Virus record (IMG/VR): IMGVR_UViG_3300033273_000374
Coordinates: 64,001-128,000 of that record
DNA length: 64,000 nucleotides
From: a virus
Strand: one strand, 5' to 3'
This document shows, one piece after another, positions 54,773 through 61,766 of this stretch (its first letter is position 1; each line of letters starts with the position of its first letter). The translations under genes were made by a program, and so were the position numbers. The notes under the pieces were generated by a model. The model was not told the origin of the DNA. It worked only from the letters and a program-made list of their open reading frames with translations, and searched no databases.

Positions 54773-55129
54773 TTATTCCTCGTTGTCCAGCAACTTTAAA
54801 ACAAAGTCACTAGCATTATATATCGTATTCACGTTTATACTCTTCAAATTGTTAACACTATTATAATAGAAAGTGTTGGGTTTGTCAATAAAAAAACCTG
54901 TAAAAAAGTCATTTTGTTGACAGTCTAATATTATATAGTCTGATTGTGAACCTACGTTACAAGTCCAGGCCACACTGCTTTGGCCAGTTGCCCAGTACAC
55001 AGTCCAAGTTTGTTTGCTTTTTGCAAACAATTCCATCACTAGATCAGCTTCTTTGCTGTCTGCAACAAACAGCACACGTTGTTGGTCAGCAACATACACA
55101 TCTGGCTCTGTGATCAGTATGTTATTCAT
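54773..55129 (-). CDS. Hypothetical protein, 118 aa
   Basis: ATG 55129 (MNNILITEPDVYVADQQRVL) overlaps the upstream stop by 8 bp. Mixed alpha/beta, with RVLFVADSKEADLVMELFAK and SDYIILDCQQND, strand patterns of a Rossmann-like fold but without a nucleotide loop. It contains the rpsU promoter. Function unknown. Confidence 0.7.
   Translation of the reverse strand: MNNILITEPDVYVADQQRVLFVADSKEADLVMELFAKSKQTWTVYWATGQSSVAWTCNVGSQSDYIILDCQQNDFFTGFFIDKPNTFYYNSVNNLKSINVNTIYNASDFVLKLLDNEE
54860..54888 (-). promoter_or_regulatory. Consensus sigma70 promoter for rpsU
   Basis: -35 TTGACA at 54888-54883, -10 TATAAT at 54865-54860, spacer 17 bp: a perfect match in both boxes and spacing, inside the coding region upstream of rpsU. 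Confidence 0.8.
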
Positions 55130-55322
55130 TATACAGTTCGGCTCTTTCGTCGTCAGTGAGATCGTCTGGATCAATTTTGCCAGTGGCAACATCACTGCGT
55201 AGTTTTTCTATATAACCATCATTGTCTAGATACACACTGGTTTGCTGTTTGTTTATTTCAAACCATTTGTCGCCATCATACCTAAATATTTTATGCGGCA
55301 ATACATCTACTCTTGTAAACAC
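55122..55322 (-). CDS. C-terminal domain ORF, GTG start or -1 frameshift extension
   Basis: 66 residues from GTG 55322, preceded by AAAGG. The same frame stays open upstream past the stop of the 654-residue membrane protein (55418), encoding protein-like sequence (NAHFGTSFPTHANKGDVFTR). So it may be translated alone or as a frameshift extension of that protein via the A7 run near 55433-55439. KGDVFTRVDVLPHKIFRYDG resembles tails of marine phage membrane proteins, from memory. Confidence 0.6.
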   Translation of the reverse strand: MFTRVDVLPHKIFRYDGDKWFEINKQQTSVYLDNDGYIEKLRSDVATGKIDPDDLTDDERAELYNE

Positions 55323-55417
55323 ATCACCTTTGTTTGCGTGGGTAGGAAAGCTGGTTCCAAAGTGTGCATTGGCTGCAATTATATTAGCAGAGTCCTCAAC
55401 AACAGCCGTGTTAGGAG

Positions 55418-57382
55418 TTAGGACTCGTTGTCTTTTTTTGGTTCTGTCTGCTGCACGGCAGCGTCTGCAACTAAATCAGCACCAAAACTGTCTTTTTCTA
55501 CCAGCTGATACTTTTCTGCCATTTTCATAACAACAGCATCGCGACGTTCAATTTCTTTTTCTAACTCGCTAATCTTGTTTAGTAATTCTTCAATGCGTGT
55601 GTGTTGGGCACCTACACCTGCTTCAATTTCATCTATTTTACACTTGTATTGATCACGCTCTGCTTCTGTAGCAACAACTTTATCTATAAGTGTGTCTGAC
55701 TCTTCTTTCATGCTTGCAACAGCAGCCGCTAGTTCATCACGCTCCACAAGTAGTCTATCACGTTCACTGACTATTTCACCGTGCTTGGCAGGATCAACGT
55801 TGGCAAGATTGCCATCCAATAGTTTTTCAATCTCTGCTAGTACCTCATTATGTTTTTGTAGTTCCATTTCTAGTTCCTCTAATCTTGGATCGTTTACCCT
55901 GATAATTTTTTGTTTAGGTTTGTTAAGTCCACGTTCTTGTCTATACCAACTTATGGTCATTGTGCCTGCAAGCACCAGACACACTGCTAATGGATCAAAC
56001 ACTGCAACAATAATCATTATAACCCAACGCACTGCAGTTTCTAATGCATTGCGATCAGCATCTTTGTAAATCAGTTCTGCAATATATTTAACAGGTCCTA
56101 CTTCTGCTTCCAGTGTGCGTTGTGTTGCTTGAAGTTTATATTTTTCATCTACCAACTTGTCTATTTCATTGTTGGCAGTGCGTATGCGCTGTTGCTGTTC
56201 ATCAATGATTGCTTGTGCATCTGCATCCTCACCTACTGTAATTTTACTACGCAATTGTGCAATAAGAGTTTGACTGTTTTGTACCTGCTGATTAGCACTT
56301 TCATTTAGTCTTTTGATTTCTGCTCTTGCATTAATTATGGTTGGCGATTCAGTTGCATTTACTTTTTCAATTTGTGCTAGTATTTCTTTTTTGCGTGTTT
56401 CTATACCAGCAACATCGTCACTGCGTATTTTGTTAATAAGCCCTCTGATGCGATCACGTTCTGTGTTCTGTTGCCCTTCCCATTCAGTGGTGATGCTGGT
56501 CATTTGACTGGCTAATTCACGTAATTTTCTATCATTGCCTTCACGCCATTCGGTGGTCTTCTTTGCAGTGTCAGATCCAAAGATGCCATCGCTCTTGATG
56601 CCTAGTTGTTTTTGGAATTCGCTGATTGCTTGTCTGTTGCCTGCACTTACCAATTGATCTAGTTTTGCAATTTCTGCATTTATCTGATCAACTTGGTTCT
56701 GATATGGTTTTAGTTTAGCAACCAAAGCACTGCGGTCTTTGCCAACTTCTAAAAGTTTGCCTTCATACTCATTGGCTTGTTTTGTTAGTTCAAGTATTTG
56801 TTCGTCTAGTTGTGCTATTTGATCCAAGTAAGGCTGTGCTTTGTTATTATCGTTGGCAGTTGCTTCTTGAATGATTTTGTTTTGTGCTGCAATTAAAGGT
56901 TGGATACGACTGTATGCACTGTCAATTCTGCCTTGTTCTTTGTCTATCTGTGCTTGGATGGTATCGTTGGCATTGCCCTGTGAACTTTCAGCACTTTCAA
57001 TTTTTAGTTCAGCACGTGCAATGTTTGCTTTGTTACGGGCAATTTCACTGTCTATGCGTTCAATCTGACTAGCACCTTCTACGCTGAGTGCAGTTTGTTC
57101 AATGTGTGCTTTTGACAAAAATCCAAACACGCCCATGCTGGTAATAAACATCAACACAATCACAGCCATGGTTAGATAAAATTTGATTATACCAGGTGCT
57201 CGATGCCAGTTTTGGTGTAGCCAAATTGTAGTAAAAATTTTACCTACTTCAAGCACACTGCCCATGAGCACAATAGGCAAAAATGCTGCAGCAAAAATTG
57301 CTACCAGTCCTAGTATACTATAGTAAGCAGCGATAGCACTAATACACAGTGCAACAAGAAGAGTTATAATTCCCAAAAACAT
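55418..57382 (-). CDS. Membrane protein with long coiled coils
   Basis: 654 residues. Four N-terminal hydrophobic segments (about 3-30, 32-52, 72-90 and one near 430) flank a long coiled coil (about 100-400), and a second coiled coil runs to 630. KQLGIKSDGIFGSDTAKK (near 250) looks like a peptidoglycan-binding insert. No exact family recognised. Function may be at the host inner membrane. The promoter (57389-57418) predicts a leaderless mRNA, and a possible -1 frameshift site lies at the 3' end. Confidence 0.8.
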   Translation of the reverse strand: MFLGIITLLVALCISAIAAYYSILGLVAIFAAAFLPIVLMGSVLEVGKIFTTIWLHQNWHRAPGIIKFYLTMAVIVLMFITSMGVFGFLSKAHIEQTALSVEGASQIERIDSEIARNKANIARAELKIESAESSQGNANDTIQAQIDKEQGRIDSAYSRIQPLIAAQNKIIQEATANDNNKAQPYLDQIAQLDEQILELTKQANEYEGKLLEVGKDRSALVAKLKPYQNQVDQINAEIAKLDQLVSAGNRQAISEFQKQLGIKSDGIFGSDTAKKTTEWREGNDRKLRELASQMTSITTEWEGQQNTERDRIRGLINKIRSDDVAGIETRKKEILAQIEKVNATESPTIINARAEIKRLNESANQQVQNSQTLIAQLRSKITVGEDADAQAIIDEQQQRIRTANNEIDKLVDEKYKLQATQRTLEAEVGPVKYIAELIYKDADRNALETAVRWVIMIIVAVFDPLAVCLVLAGTMTISWYRQERGLNKPKQKIIRVNDPRLEELEMELQKHNEVLAEIEKLLDGNLANVDPAKHGEIVSERDRLLVERDELAAAVASMKEESDTLIDKVVATEAERDQYKCKIDEIEAGVGAQHTRIEELLNKISELEKEIERRDAVVMKMAEKYQLVEKDSFGADLVADAAVQQTEPKKDNES

Positions 57383-57388
57383 CTGTGT

Positions 57389-57418
57389 ATTATACTACCT
57401 TTTAGACAGGATTGTCAA
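57389..57418 (-). promoter_or_regulatory. Sigma70-like promoter, ATG at the start point
   Basis: -35 TTGACA at 57418-57413, -10 TATAAT at 57394-57389, spacer 18 bp. Six bases follow before the ATG at 57382. Confidence 0.75.
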
Positions 57419-57453
57419 CTAATACTAGATCAAAGAAATACTTTTCACTCATG

Positions 57454-57909
57454 TTATGTCCAAGGACGACCTTGTGTGAGGTTGCCGCTATCGCCTGTGT
57501 TGTCTGTAACAGTGTCACCAACATAGCGTGTTGGCAACAGTGTTCTGTCATGTGTGTTTCCAGTGCGATAGTAAGGCTTTGTTGTATCACCACCGGCAGT
57601 TCGTTTTAATGCTGCAATGTCCAGCATCATAAGTTGACTGCGCTCACGTGTGGTTTGGCTTCTATCTGATGCTACAGTGATAACATCACCTGCTACTATG
57701 CCAGCACTTACTAGTGTAGTACTTGCACTGTCTGTACTATCCGTCACTGAGCCATTTTTATGAATACTAACACGACCGTAGTAGTAACTTTGTAAACCTT
57801 CATCTGCAATAATAGCAGTGCGAAGTTGTGCCATTGTTTGTCCATTGTCAATGGTCAAGTCATTTAACAGGCCTGTTAGACCTTTGTACTTAATCGTGAT
57901 GTTTGCCAC
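57454..57909 (-). CDS. Putative structural protein, ubiquitin-like N-terminus
   Basis: 151 residues. The first 80 residues (ANITIKYKGLTGLLNDLTID; AGIVAGDVITVASD) read as a beta-grasp-like domain. The last 60 are Thr/Arg-rich and end LTQGRPWT. Likely a virion component from context, without a known family. Overlaps the upstream gene by 20 bp. Confidence 0.65.
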   Translation of the reverse strand: MANITIKYKGLTGLLNDLTIDNGQTMAQLRTAIIADEGLQSYYYGRVSIHKNGSVTDSTDSASTTLVSAGIVAGDVITVASDRSQTTRERSQLMMLDIAALKRTAGGDTTKPYYRTGNTHDRTLLPTRYVGDTVTDNTGDSGNLTQGRPWT

Positions 57910-58213
57910 GTTCCCACTCCAATTGTGTTAGTGTGCTGTATAAGCTGTGACTTTGGTCTGTGCGGAGATCCGCTGGATGTTTTGGCCCATTCACACCCCC
58001 ACCTGCATGATCAGTCACAGCATCTATATCAGCATACTTTTCTTCTGGGGTGTTACTGTATTGTTTACCTGCACCACAGCCACAGCCACAATCATCACTG
58101 TGTAGATCTTCTATCTGCTTGAAGTGATTTTCATCAGCAGAATAGCTTTCGCCCTCTGATTGTATCTGGGCTAAAAACTGTTTTAGGTTTTGTAAAAGTT
58201 CTAATCCGTGCAT
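57890..58213 (-). CDS. Hypothetical protein with Cys-rich centre
   Basis: 107 residues from ATG 58213. An in-frame extension to 58255 is excluded because it runs through a late promoter and terminator. A helical N-terminus, then DDCGCGCGAGKQYSN and an acidic end. Function unknown; late expression. Confidence 0.7.
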   Translation of the reverse strand: MHGLELLQNLKQFLAQIQSEGESYSADENHFKQIEDLHSDDCGCGCGAGKQYSNTPEEKYADIDAVTDHAGGGVNGPKHPADLRTDQSHSLYSTLTQLEWERGKHHD

Positions 58214-58217
58214 AACA

Positions 58218-58225
58218 TATTTATA
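58218..58225 (-). promoter_or_regulatory. T4-type late promoter (TATAAATA)
   Basis: A perfect octamer with only 4 bp before the ATG at 58213, immediately after the T-run of the upstream terminator. Confidence 0.75.
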
Positions 58226-58226
58226 T

Positions 58227-58264
58227 AAAAAAAATGCAAGGGCGTCCGTCAACAAACCCTTGCA
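58227..58264 (-). terminator. Intrinsic terminator
   Basis: TGCAAGGG / CCCTTGCA, eight perfect pairs with a 14-nt loop followed by eight T on the minus strand. It ends the transcript of the small membrane protein at 58298. Confidence 0.9.
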
Positions 58265-58297
58265 TGAGTTGTTTTTATTATTATAATTTTTTAATTA

Positions 58298-58537
58298 TTA
58301 TTTTGCTTTATTTTTGAAAATGTGATATAAAATCCAAATAGCAACAAGGCCGATCAAACCCTGCTCACTGAAACCAGCGAGTATACCTTGTACATTGCCA
58401 ATCACTGAAATGTTTGGCCAGAACGGAATGCCCTGTCCATTGAAAAGCACCTCAGCGACAACACCTAAAGCAATAAGTGTAACACCAAGATCTGTAAGGC
58501 CTGCGGCCCAAGTTTTTATTGATTTTATAATATCCAT
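58298..58537 (-). CDS. Small two-helix membrane protein
   Basis: 79 residues. Two hydrophobic segments (GVTLIALGVVAEVLF and GLIGLVAIWILYHIF) with a short linker and Lys-rich end, the layout of a class II holin, but unassigned. It has its own structured leader (58538-58660) and its own terminator, so expression appears tightly framed. Confidence 0.7.
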   Translation of the reverse strand: MDIIKSIKTWAAGLTDLGVTLIALGVVAEVLFNGQGIPFWPNISVIGNVQGILAGFSEQGLIGLVAIWILYHIFKNKAK

Positions 58538-58660
58538 TTTTGGGTTCCTTTCTTGTTAAGAAAGCCGGCTATACAGTCCAAAATGTTGGACCGTGTGTTA
58601 TTTACAGCATGTAAATTATGCCATTAAAACACCACATTTGGTGCTAGATACCTTGTGAAG
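58538..58660 (-). promoter_or_regulatory. Structured leader with three hairpins
   Basis: A stretch without a gene. In the RNA, CACCA/TGGTG, GTCCAA/TTGGAC and CTTTCTT/AAGAAAG can form in order. The last (three-base loop) includes the start of the ribosome site AAGAAAGGA of the gene at 58537 and could limit its translation. Confidence 0.5.
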
Positions 58661-58675
58661 GGGTATTTTTTTTAA

Positions 58676-59374
58676 TTATATGCTACTATTATAATAATCT
58701 GCAGTGTATTTTAGCAGTTGACGCATCTCTTTTGAGTTTGGTTCAAACACTTCACGATAGCGTTGGTAGCTTGGTAAATCTTGTATGTGTGCTTCTGGAT
58801 TGCGCAAAACTTGCTCAGGATTGTCAAGGTCTTTGATTTCACTTGCAAGGTCACTGGCGTAAGCCATTAGTTCATGTGGATCAGCAAGGTAATCTCTCAG
58901 CCAGTCTTTTGGGTCACCAGTCTTGGCCATTTTCTCTTGACCTTTTTGATGTCCACTTTTAATAGTGTCTATCTTGTCAAGTCCAATCTTTTTGTATTGG
59001 TTCCAGTGTATGGTTTCGTGTGCCAGCATACGCATCACAATTTGTTTGAATGTTTTAGGACCATAACGTCCTTCTAAATTTTTAGAAAACAAATAAACTT
59101 CCATGAACGGACCTTTTTTGTCAATGCCAGCCATGGCACTGATCCATTCATTTGGGTCTTTTCTTTCTTGGTCACTGGCAATAAACTCTATAGGCAGGTC
59201 ATTGTCATTGTTGCTATTGAGTATTTCTTCAAGCTCAAAGATGTCATCTTCGTCATTGTTGTCTTCTAGATACTCAGCATATTCTTCGATGCTGGCATCA
59301 AGAATGTCCTCTACCTGATTCATAAATTCTACATCAGGTGATACTCTTGCTTCTGTGAGTTCTCTTAATAGCAT
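58676..59374 (-). CDS. HExxH zinc metallopeptidase-like protein
   Basis: 232 residues. MLAHETIHWNQYKK carries the HExxH zinc motif, with a possible third ligand Glu in DPHELMAYA, as in gluzincin-like peptidases. Very acidic N-terminal region (EYLEDNNDEDDIFELEE). The first residues MLLRELTEA resemble those of the gene at 50701. Target unknown; processing of a virion or host protein is possible. A late promoter lies 4 bp from the ATG. Confidence 0.75.
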   Translation of the reverse strand: MLLRELTEARVSPDVEFMNQVEDILDASIEEYAEYLEDNNDEDDIFELEEILNSNNDNDLPIEFIASDQERKDPNEWISAMAGIDKKGPFMEVYLFSKNLEGRYGPKTFKQIVMRMLAHETIHWNQYKKIGLDKIDTIKSGHQKGQEKMAKTGDPKDWLRDYLADPHELMAYASDLASEIKDLDNPEQVLRNPEAHIQDLPSYQRYREVFEPNSKEMRQLLKYTADYYNSSI

Positions 59375-59378
59375 ATGG

Positions 59379-59385
59379 TATTTAT
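59379..59385 (-). promoter_or_regulatory. T4-type late promoter (ATAAATA)
   Basis: AATAAATA with 4 bp before the ATG at 59374; overlaps the stop region of the upstream oxygenase gene. Confidence 0.65.
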
Positions 59386-60140
59386 TGCTGCACCGGACTT
59401 GGACCGTTGGTGTCTTTTTGATAAAACCAGCCTGCTAGGCTGTAACGAGGATACGGAGCAATGTAACTCACCGGTGAGATAAAATGTTTGTTAACACGTT
59501 TACCTGCTGTTTCACTGACATCCATTATGGCAAGTCTATTGCCAAAAGGCTCAATGCTGTCACGTATTGTGGTTTCATCTTCATTCATAATACACAACTG
59601 TCCGCCCCAATGCGCTTTCCAGTCTGGATTGAAGTAAAAGATATATGCACACCAACGGGCAGGATCATGGTGTGGATTGAGCCAATGGTCATGTGCATAG
59701 TAACTGTAACTGGGCTGTTTGGTTTCCATGTTGGTAAAGCCTGTGATGTCACTGACAATGTCGTGAAAGGTTACATCAGGTTTGCCCAAACTATAATCCT
59801 CACACACAACCCGAGTAAACTCTGTGCTCAATGGGTACTGTAGTGGAAATACACAGTCTTGTTCTGTGTGTATCCATTTGGCTCTGTGCCAATATCCAAA
59901 CTGCTTGCTGGCTTCCTCTTTGTATTCGTCACGTATAGCATCATGGTCCAGTGTGAGCATTTTTGCTTGTGATATTTTTTGATGGGTGTGCCCAGCACAA
60001 CCCCAATAGCCATAGTCAAGTTTACGCACACTGCGATACAGTTCTTTGATGTAACGTTCTTCTAGTATGTCGTCAACATAACAATAGCGATGTTGTTCAA
60101 AATGTTCTTTTGCACGTTGTACGTTTGCTGTATTAAACAT
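59382..60140 (-). CDS. 2OG-Fe(II) oxygenase (Ofd1/prolyl-hydroxylase type)
   Basis: 252 residues. The iron site H157-x-D159 region (LNPHHDPARWCAYIFYFNPD), WGGQLCIMNED and a distal H219 (VNKHFISPV) with R232 (PRYSLAGWFY) give the complete 2OG-Fe(II) set. Such phage oxygenases may hydroxylate proteins. The substrate is unknown. Co-transcribed with the cell-wall hydrolase upstream, whose stop it overlaps by one base. Confidence 0.82.
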   Translation of the reverse strand: MFNTANVQRAKEHFEQHRYCYVDDILEERYIKELYRSVRKLDYGYWGCAGHTHQKISQAKMLTLDHDAIRDEYKEEASKQFGYWHRAKWIHTEQDCVFPLQYPLSTEFTRVVCEDYSLGKPDVTFHDIVSDITGFTNMETKQPSYSYYAHDHWLNPHHDPARWCAYIFYFNPDWKAHWGGQLCIMNEDETTIRDSIEPFGNRLAIMDVSETAGKRVNKHFISPVSYIAPYPRYSLAGWFYQKDTNGPSPVQQ

Positions 60141-60685
60141 CAGTCCCAGCGATAAAAGATATGATCATCAACTTTGGTAACAAGTGTGATGCTTTTGTTC
60201 CATACAGGATCTACATAATCTGCATGATAGTGTGTAGCACCTTCTACAACACCAACATACTTATCTAGCACCAATACTTCAACTGCAACATCTTGGGCTA
60301 GTCGCCATGCAATGTTGTTTTCTTTGTTTGGAATCTCATCGCTTTTGCCATCACAGTACCAACTAAACTGACACTTGTTGCGTACCATAACCAACTTGTT
60401 TGGGTCTTTCCAACTTTGTCTAACAGGTCCTTCATAGATTACTTCGCACACAGTATCTGGAAAACGTGAGTCATACATACGGTTTACCACAACTCGTGCA
60501 ACAGCAATCATGCCTAGTTTGCTTTGATTCTTACTTTCGTGGTATATGTTTAGTGCCATACACCCAAGATCATCGTACACTGGCTCTGTTGTTGCTCTTT
60601 GATTGTTAGCATAGCTGATACCCATGCTTACAGCAACAGCAACAACTGCTATACCACAGTGCTTGACTAGTTTGACAAATCGCAT
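60140..60685 (-). CDS. Cell-wall hydrolase, SleB/CwlJ family
   Basis: 181 residues from ATG 60685, with AGGAATAAC as ribosome site; the frame reaches 60748 but through the promoter. Signal peptide (GIAVVAVAVSMGISYA), then the Hydrolase_2 domain: CMALNIYHESKNQSKLGMIA with the catalytic Glu, VVVNRM, QFSWYCDGK and ATHYHADYVDPVW. It should cut peptidoglycan from the periplasm, distinct from the GH108 endolysin. Confidence 0.9.
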   Translation of the reverse strand: MRFVKLVKHCGIAVVAVAVSMGISYANNQRATTEPVYDDLGCMALNIYHESKNQSKLGMIAVARVVVNRMYDSRFPDTVCEVIYEGPVRQSWKDPNKLVMVRNKCQFSWYCDGKSDEIPNKENNIAWRLAQDVAVEVLVLDKYVGVVEGATHYHADYVDPVWNKSITLVTKVDDHIFYRWD

Positions 60686-60720
60686 TGTTATTCCTGATAA
60701 AGTTTTGAGCAACTTTAGAC

Positions 60721-60748
60721 AGTATACACTGTTCATTGGATCTGTCAA
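60721..60748 (-). promoter_or_regulatory. Sigma70-like promoter
   Basis: -35 TTGACA at 60748-60743, -10 TATACT at 60726-60721, spacer 16 bp; upstream of the cell-wall hydrolase and overlapping the end of the nuclease gene. Confidence 0.7.
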
Positions 60749-61206
60749 CCGTTGATTAGTTTATCATACTCTGCTTTATTGACAACACCTTCGCGCAATA
60801 GTTTTTCTCTATTAACCATGTGCTTTGCTTGAATTTCTTCTTTTGATCCGCCAAAGTATGGTACACAATGGCCTTCTTCTATTAATATTTCTGTTACAAG
60901 ACGCCCATCTGCTACACGGAAATTGCCAAGGATACGTCCAAATTTGCCTTTCACATCCTCGCCACTTTTGTCTTCTGTGGTAATGAGTTTACCGCCTTTT
61001 TTGAGCAGTTCTTTGAGTCTGTTTTTGGCTGCTGTGCCAAACAGTTTCTCTACTTTATCACTGGTGCGTGATTCGGGTGTGTCTATGCCCATAATACGCA
61101 CACGTTCGTCTTTTAACCATATGCCAAAGCCTAGGTCAATGTCCACGTCTACAGTATCTCCGTCTACACATTTTAGTAGAACGACATCATATTCGTTTTG
61201 TTGCAT
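60745..61206 (-). CDS. Thermonuclease-like (SNase) nuclease
   Basis: 153 residues. CVDGDTVDVDIDLGFGIWLK, RVRIMGIDTPESR and GKFGRILGNF match the staphylococcal nuclease fold with its Arg/Asp/Glu active-site set (Arg in VRIMG, Glu in TPES, Arg in FGRILG). No signal peptide, so it would act in the cytoplasm, possibly on host DNA or RNA. Confidence 0.9.
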   Translation of the reverse strand: MQQNEYDVVLLKCVDGDTVDVDIDLGFGIWLKDERVRIMGIDTPESRTSDKVEKLFGTAAKNRLKELLKKGGKLITTEDKSGEDVKGKFGRILGNFRVADGRLVTEILIEEGHCVPYFGGSKEEIQAKHMVNREKLLREGVVNKAEYDKLING

Positions 61207-61243
61207 ATGGTTCTCTCTCCTCCAACTGCAAGTTAAGTTTTAA

Positions 61244-61396
61244 TTATTTTCCTTGTCCTCGATAACGTTTCCAACTGCGACGCTTGTGTTTGTTCATTGA
61301 TTTTAATGTAAATGTACCAAGACGGCGTTTGCGGCCTTGTGATGTTTTTTTGATTACGGCGATGTGTGGAACGAAGCCTTTGACTTTTTGTGCCAT
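61244..61396 (-). CDS. Small very basic protein beside the tmRNA
   Basis: 50 residues: ATG 61396 to TAA 61244, with a GAGGAG ribosome site and a perfect late promoter (61417-61424). About a third of the residues are Lys or Arg (KKTSQGRKRRLGTF; NKHKRRSWKRYRGQGK), like ribosomal or nucleic-acid-binding proteins. It directly follows the tmRNA terminator on the same strand. No family recognised. Confidence 0.75.
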   Translation of the reverse strand: MAQKVKGFVPHIAVIKKTSQGRKRRLGTFTLKSMNKHKRRSWKRYRGQGK

Positions 61397-61416
61397 ATTT
61401 GAAACTCCTCTAATGG

Positions 61417-61424
61417 TATTTATA
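61417..61424 (-). promoter_or_regulatory. T4-type late promoter (TATAAATA)
   Basis: A perfect octamer 20 bp upstream of the ATG at 61396. Confidence 0.7.
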
Positions 61425-61427
61425 AAG

Positions 61428-61452
61428 AAAAAGCACCCATTAAGGGTGCTTT
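61428..61452 (-). terminator. Intrinsic terminator of the tmRNA gene
   Basis: AAAGCACCC / GGGTGCTTT, nine pairs with a five-base loop; the 3' arm runs into five T on the minus strand. Confidence 0.9.
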
Positions 61453-61718
61453 AGGTGCCGGATTCTGTTTCGAGGCTCCGGCGGGCCCAGTGGATTATGC
61501 CGCTAAAGGCATATCCTCATCTGCAAAATTATCGTTTGCGTTTGTTTTGTTTGCTTGATTTACGGTCATCGCCTACCGGTAACTCCACGTTCTCTATTGC
61601 ATCAGTCGATCCCTATCACCCCCTCAAAGCACACTCAGCGAATGTGTTTTAAGTGAATGGTGGAGGTGGGGAGAATTGAACTCCCGTCCTGCCTGCCGTC
61701 AATTGGCTTCAACGTTAC
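61430..61718 (-). ncRNA. ssrA: Circularly permuted two-piece tmRNA
   Basis: The tRNA 3' part comes first: T arm GGGAG-TTCAATT-CTCCC, acceptor CACCTCC, A, CCA ending at 61658. After a 34-nt spacer (61624-61657) the coding piece begins at 61623 with GGGGGTG, which pairs with CACCTCC through a G3:U70 alanine pair. The tag frame ends TAA at 61495-61497 and encodes ANDNFADEDMPLAA (or five residues more if the first GCA, 61554, is the resume codon). The order is that of alphaproteobacterial permuted tmRNAs. It rescues stalled ribosomes and tags proteins for Clp proteases. Late promoter at 61724-61731, terminator at 61428. Confidence 0.93.
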
Positions 61719-61723
61719 AAGTA

Positions 61724-61731
61724 TATTTATA
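61724..61731 (-). promoter_or_regulatory. T4-type late promoter of the tmRNA
   Basis: A perfect TATAAATA; the start point would be near 61718, giving a precursor of about 290 nt. Confidence 0.7.
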
Positions 61732-61754
61732 GCAGATAATTACATCTTAGTCAA

Positions 61755-61761
61755 ATAAATA
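61755..61761 (+). promoter_or_regulatory. T4-type late promoter (ATAAATA)
   Basis: AATAAATA with 5 bp before the ATG at 61767; divergent from the tmRNA promoter. Confidence 0.65.
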
Positions 61762-61766
61762 TTTTG

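Noticed and set aside
61455-61652. Plus-strand ORF of 65 codons
   Set aside because: It is antisense to the tmRNA and has no ribosome site.
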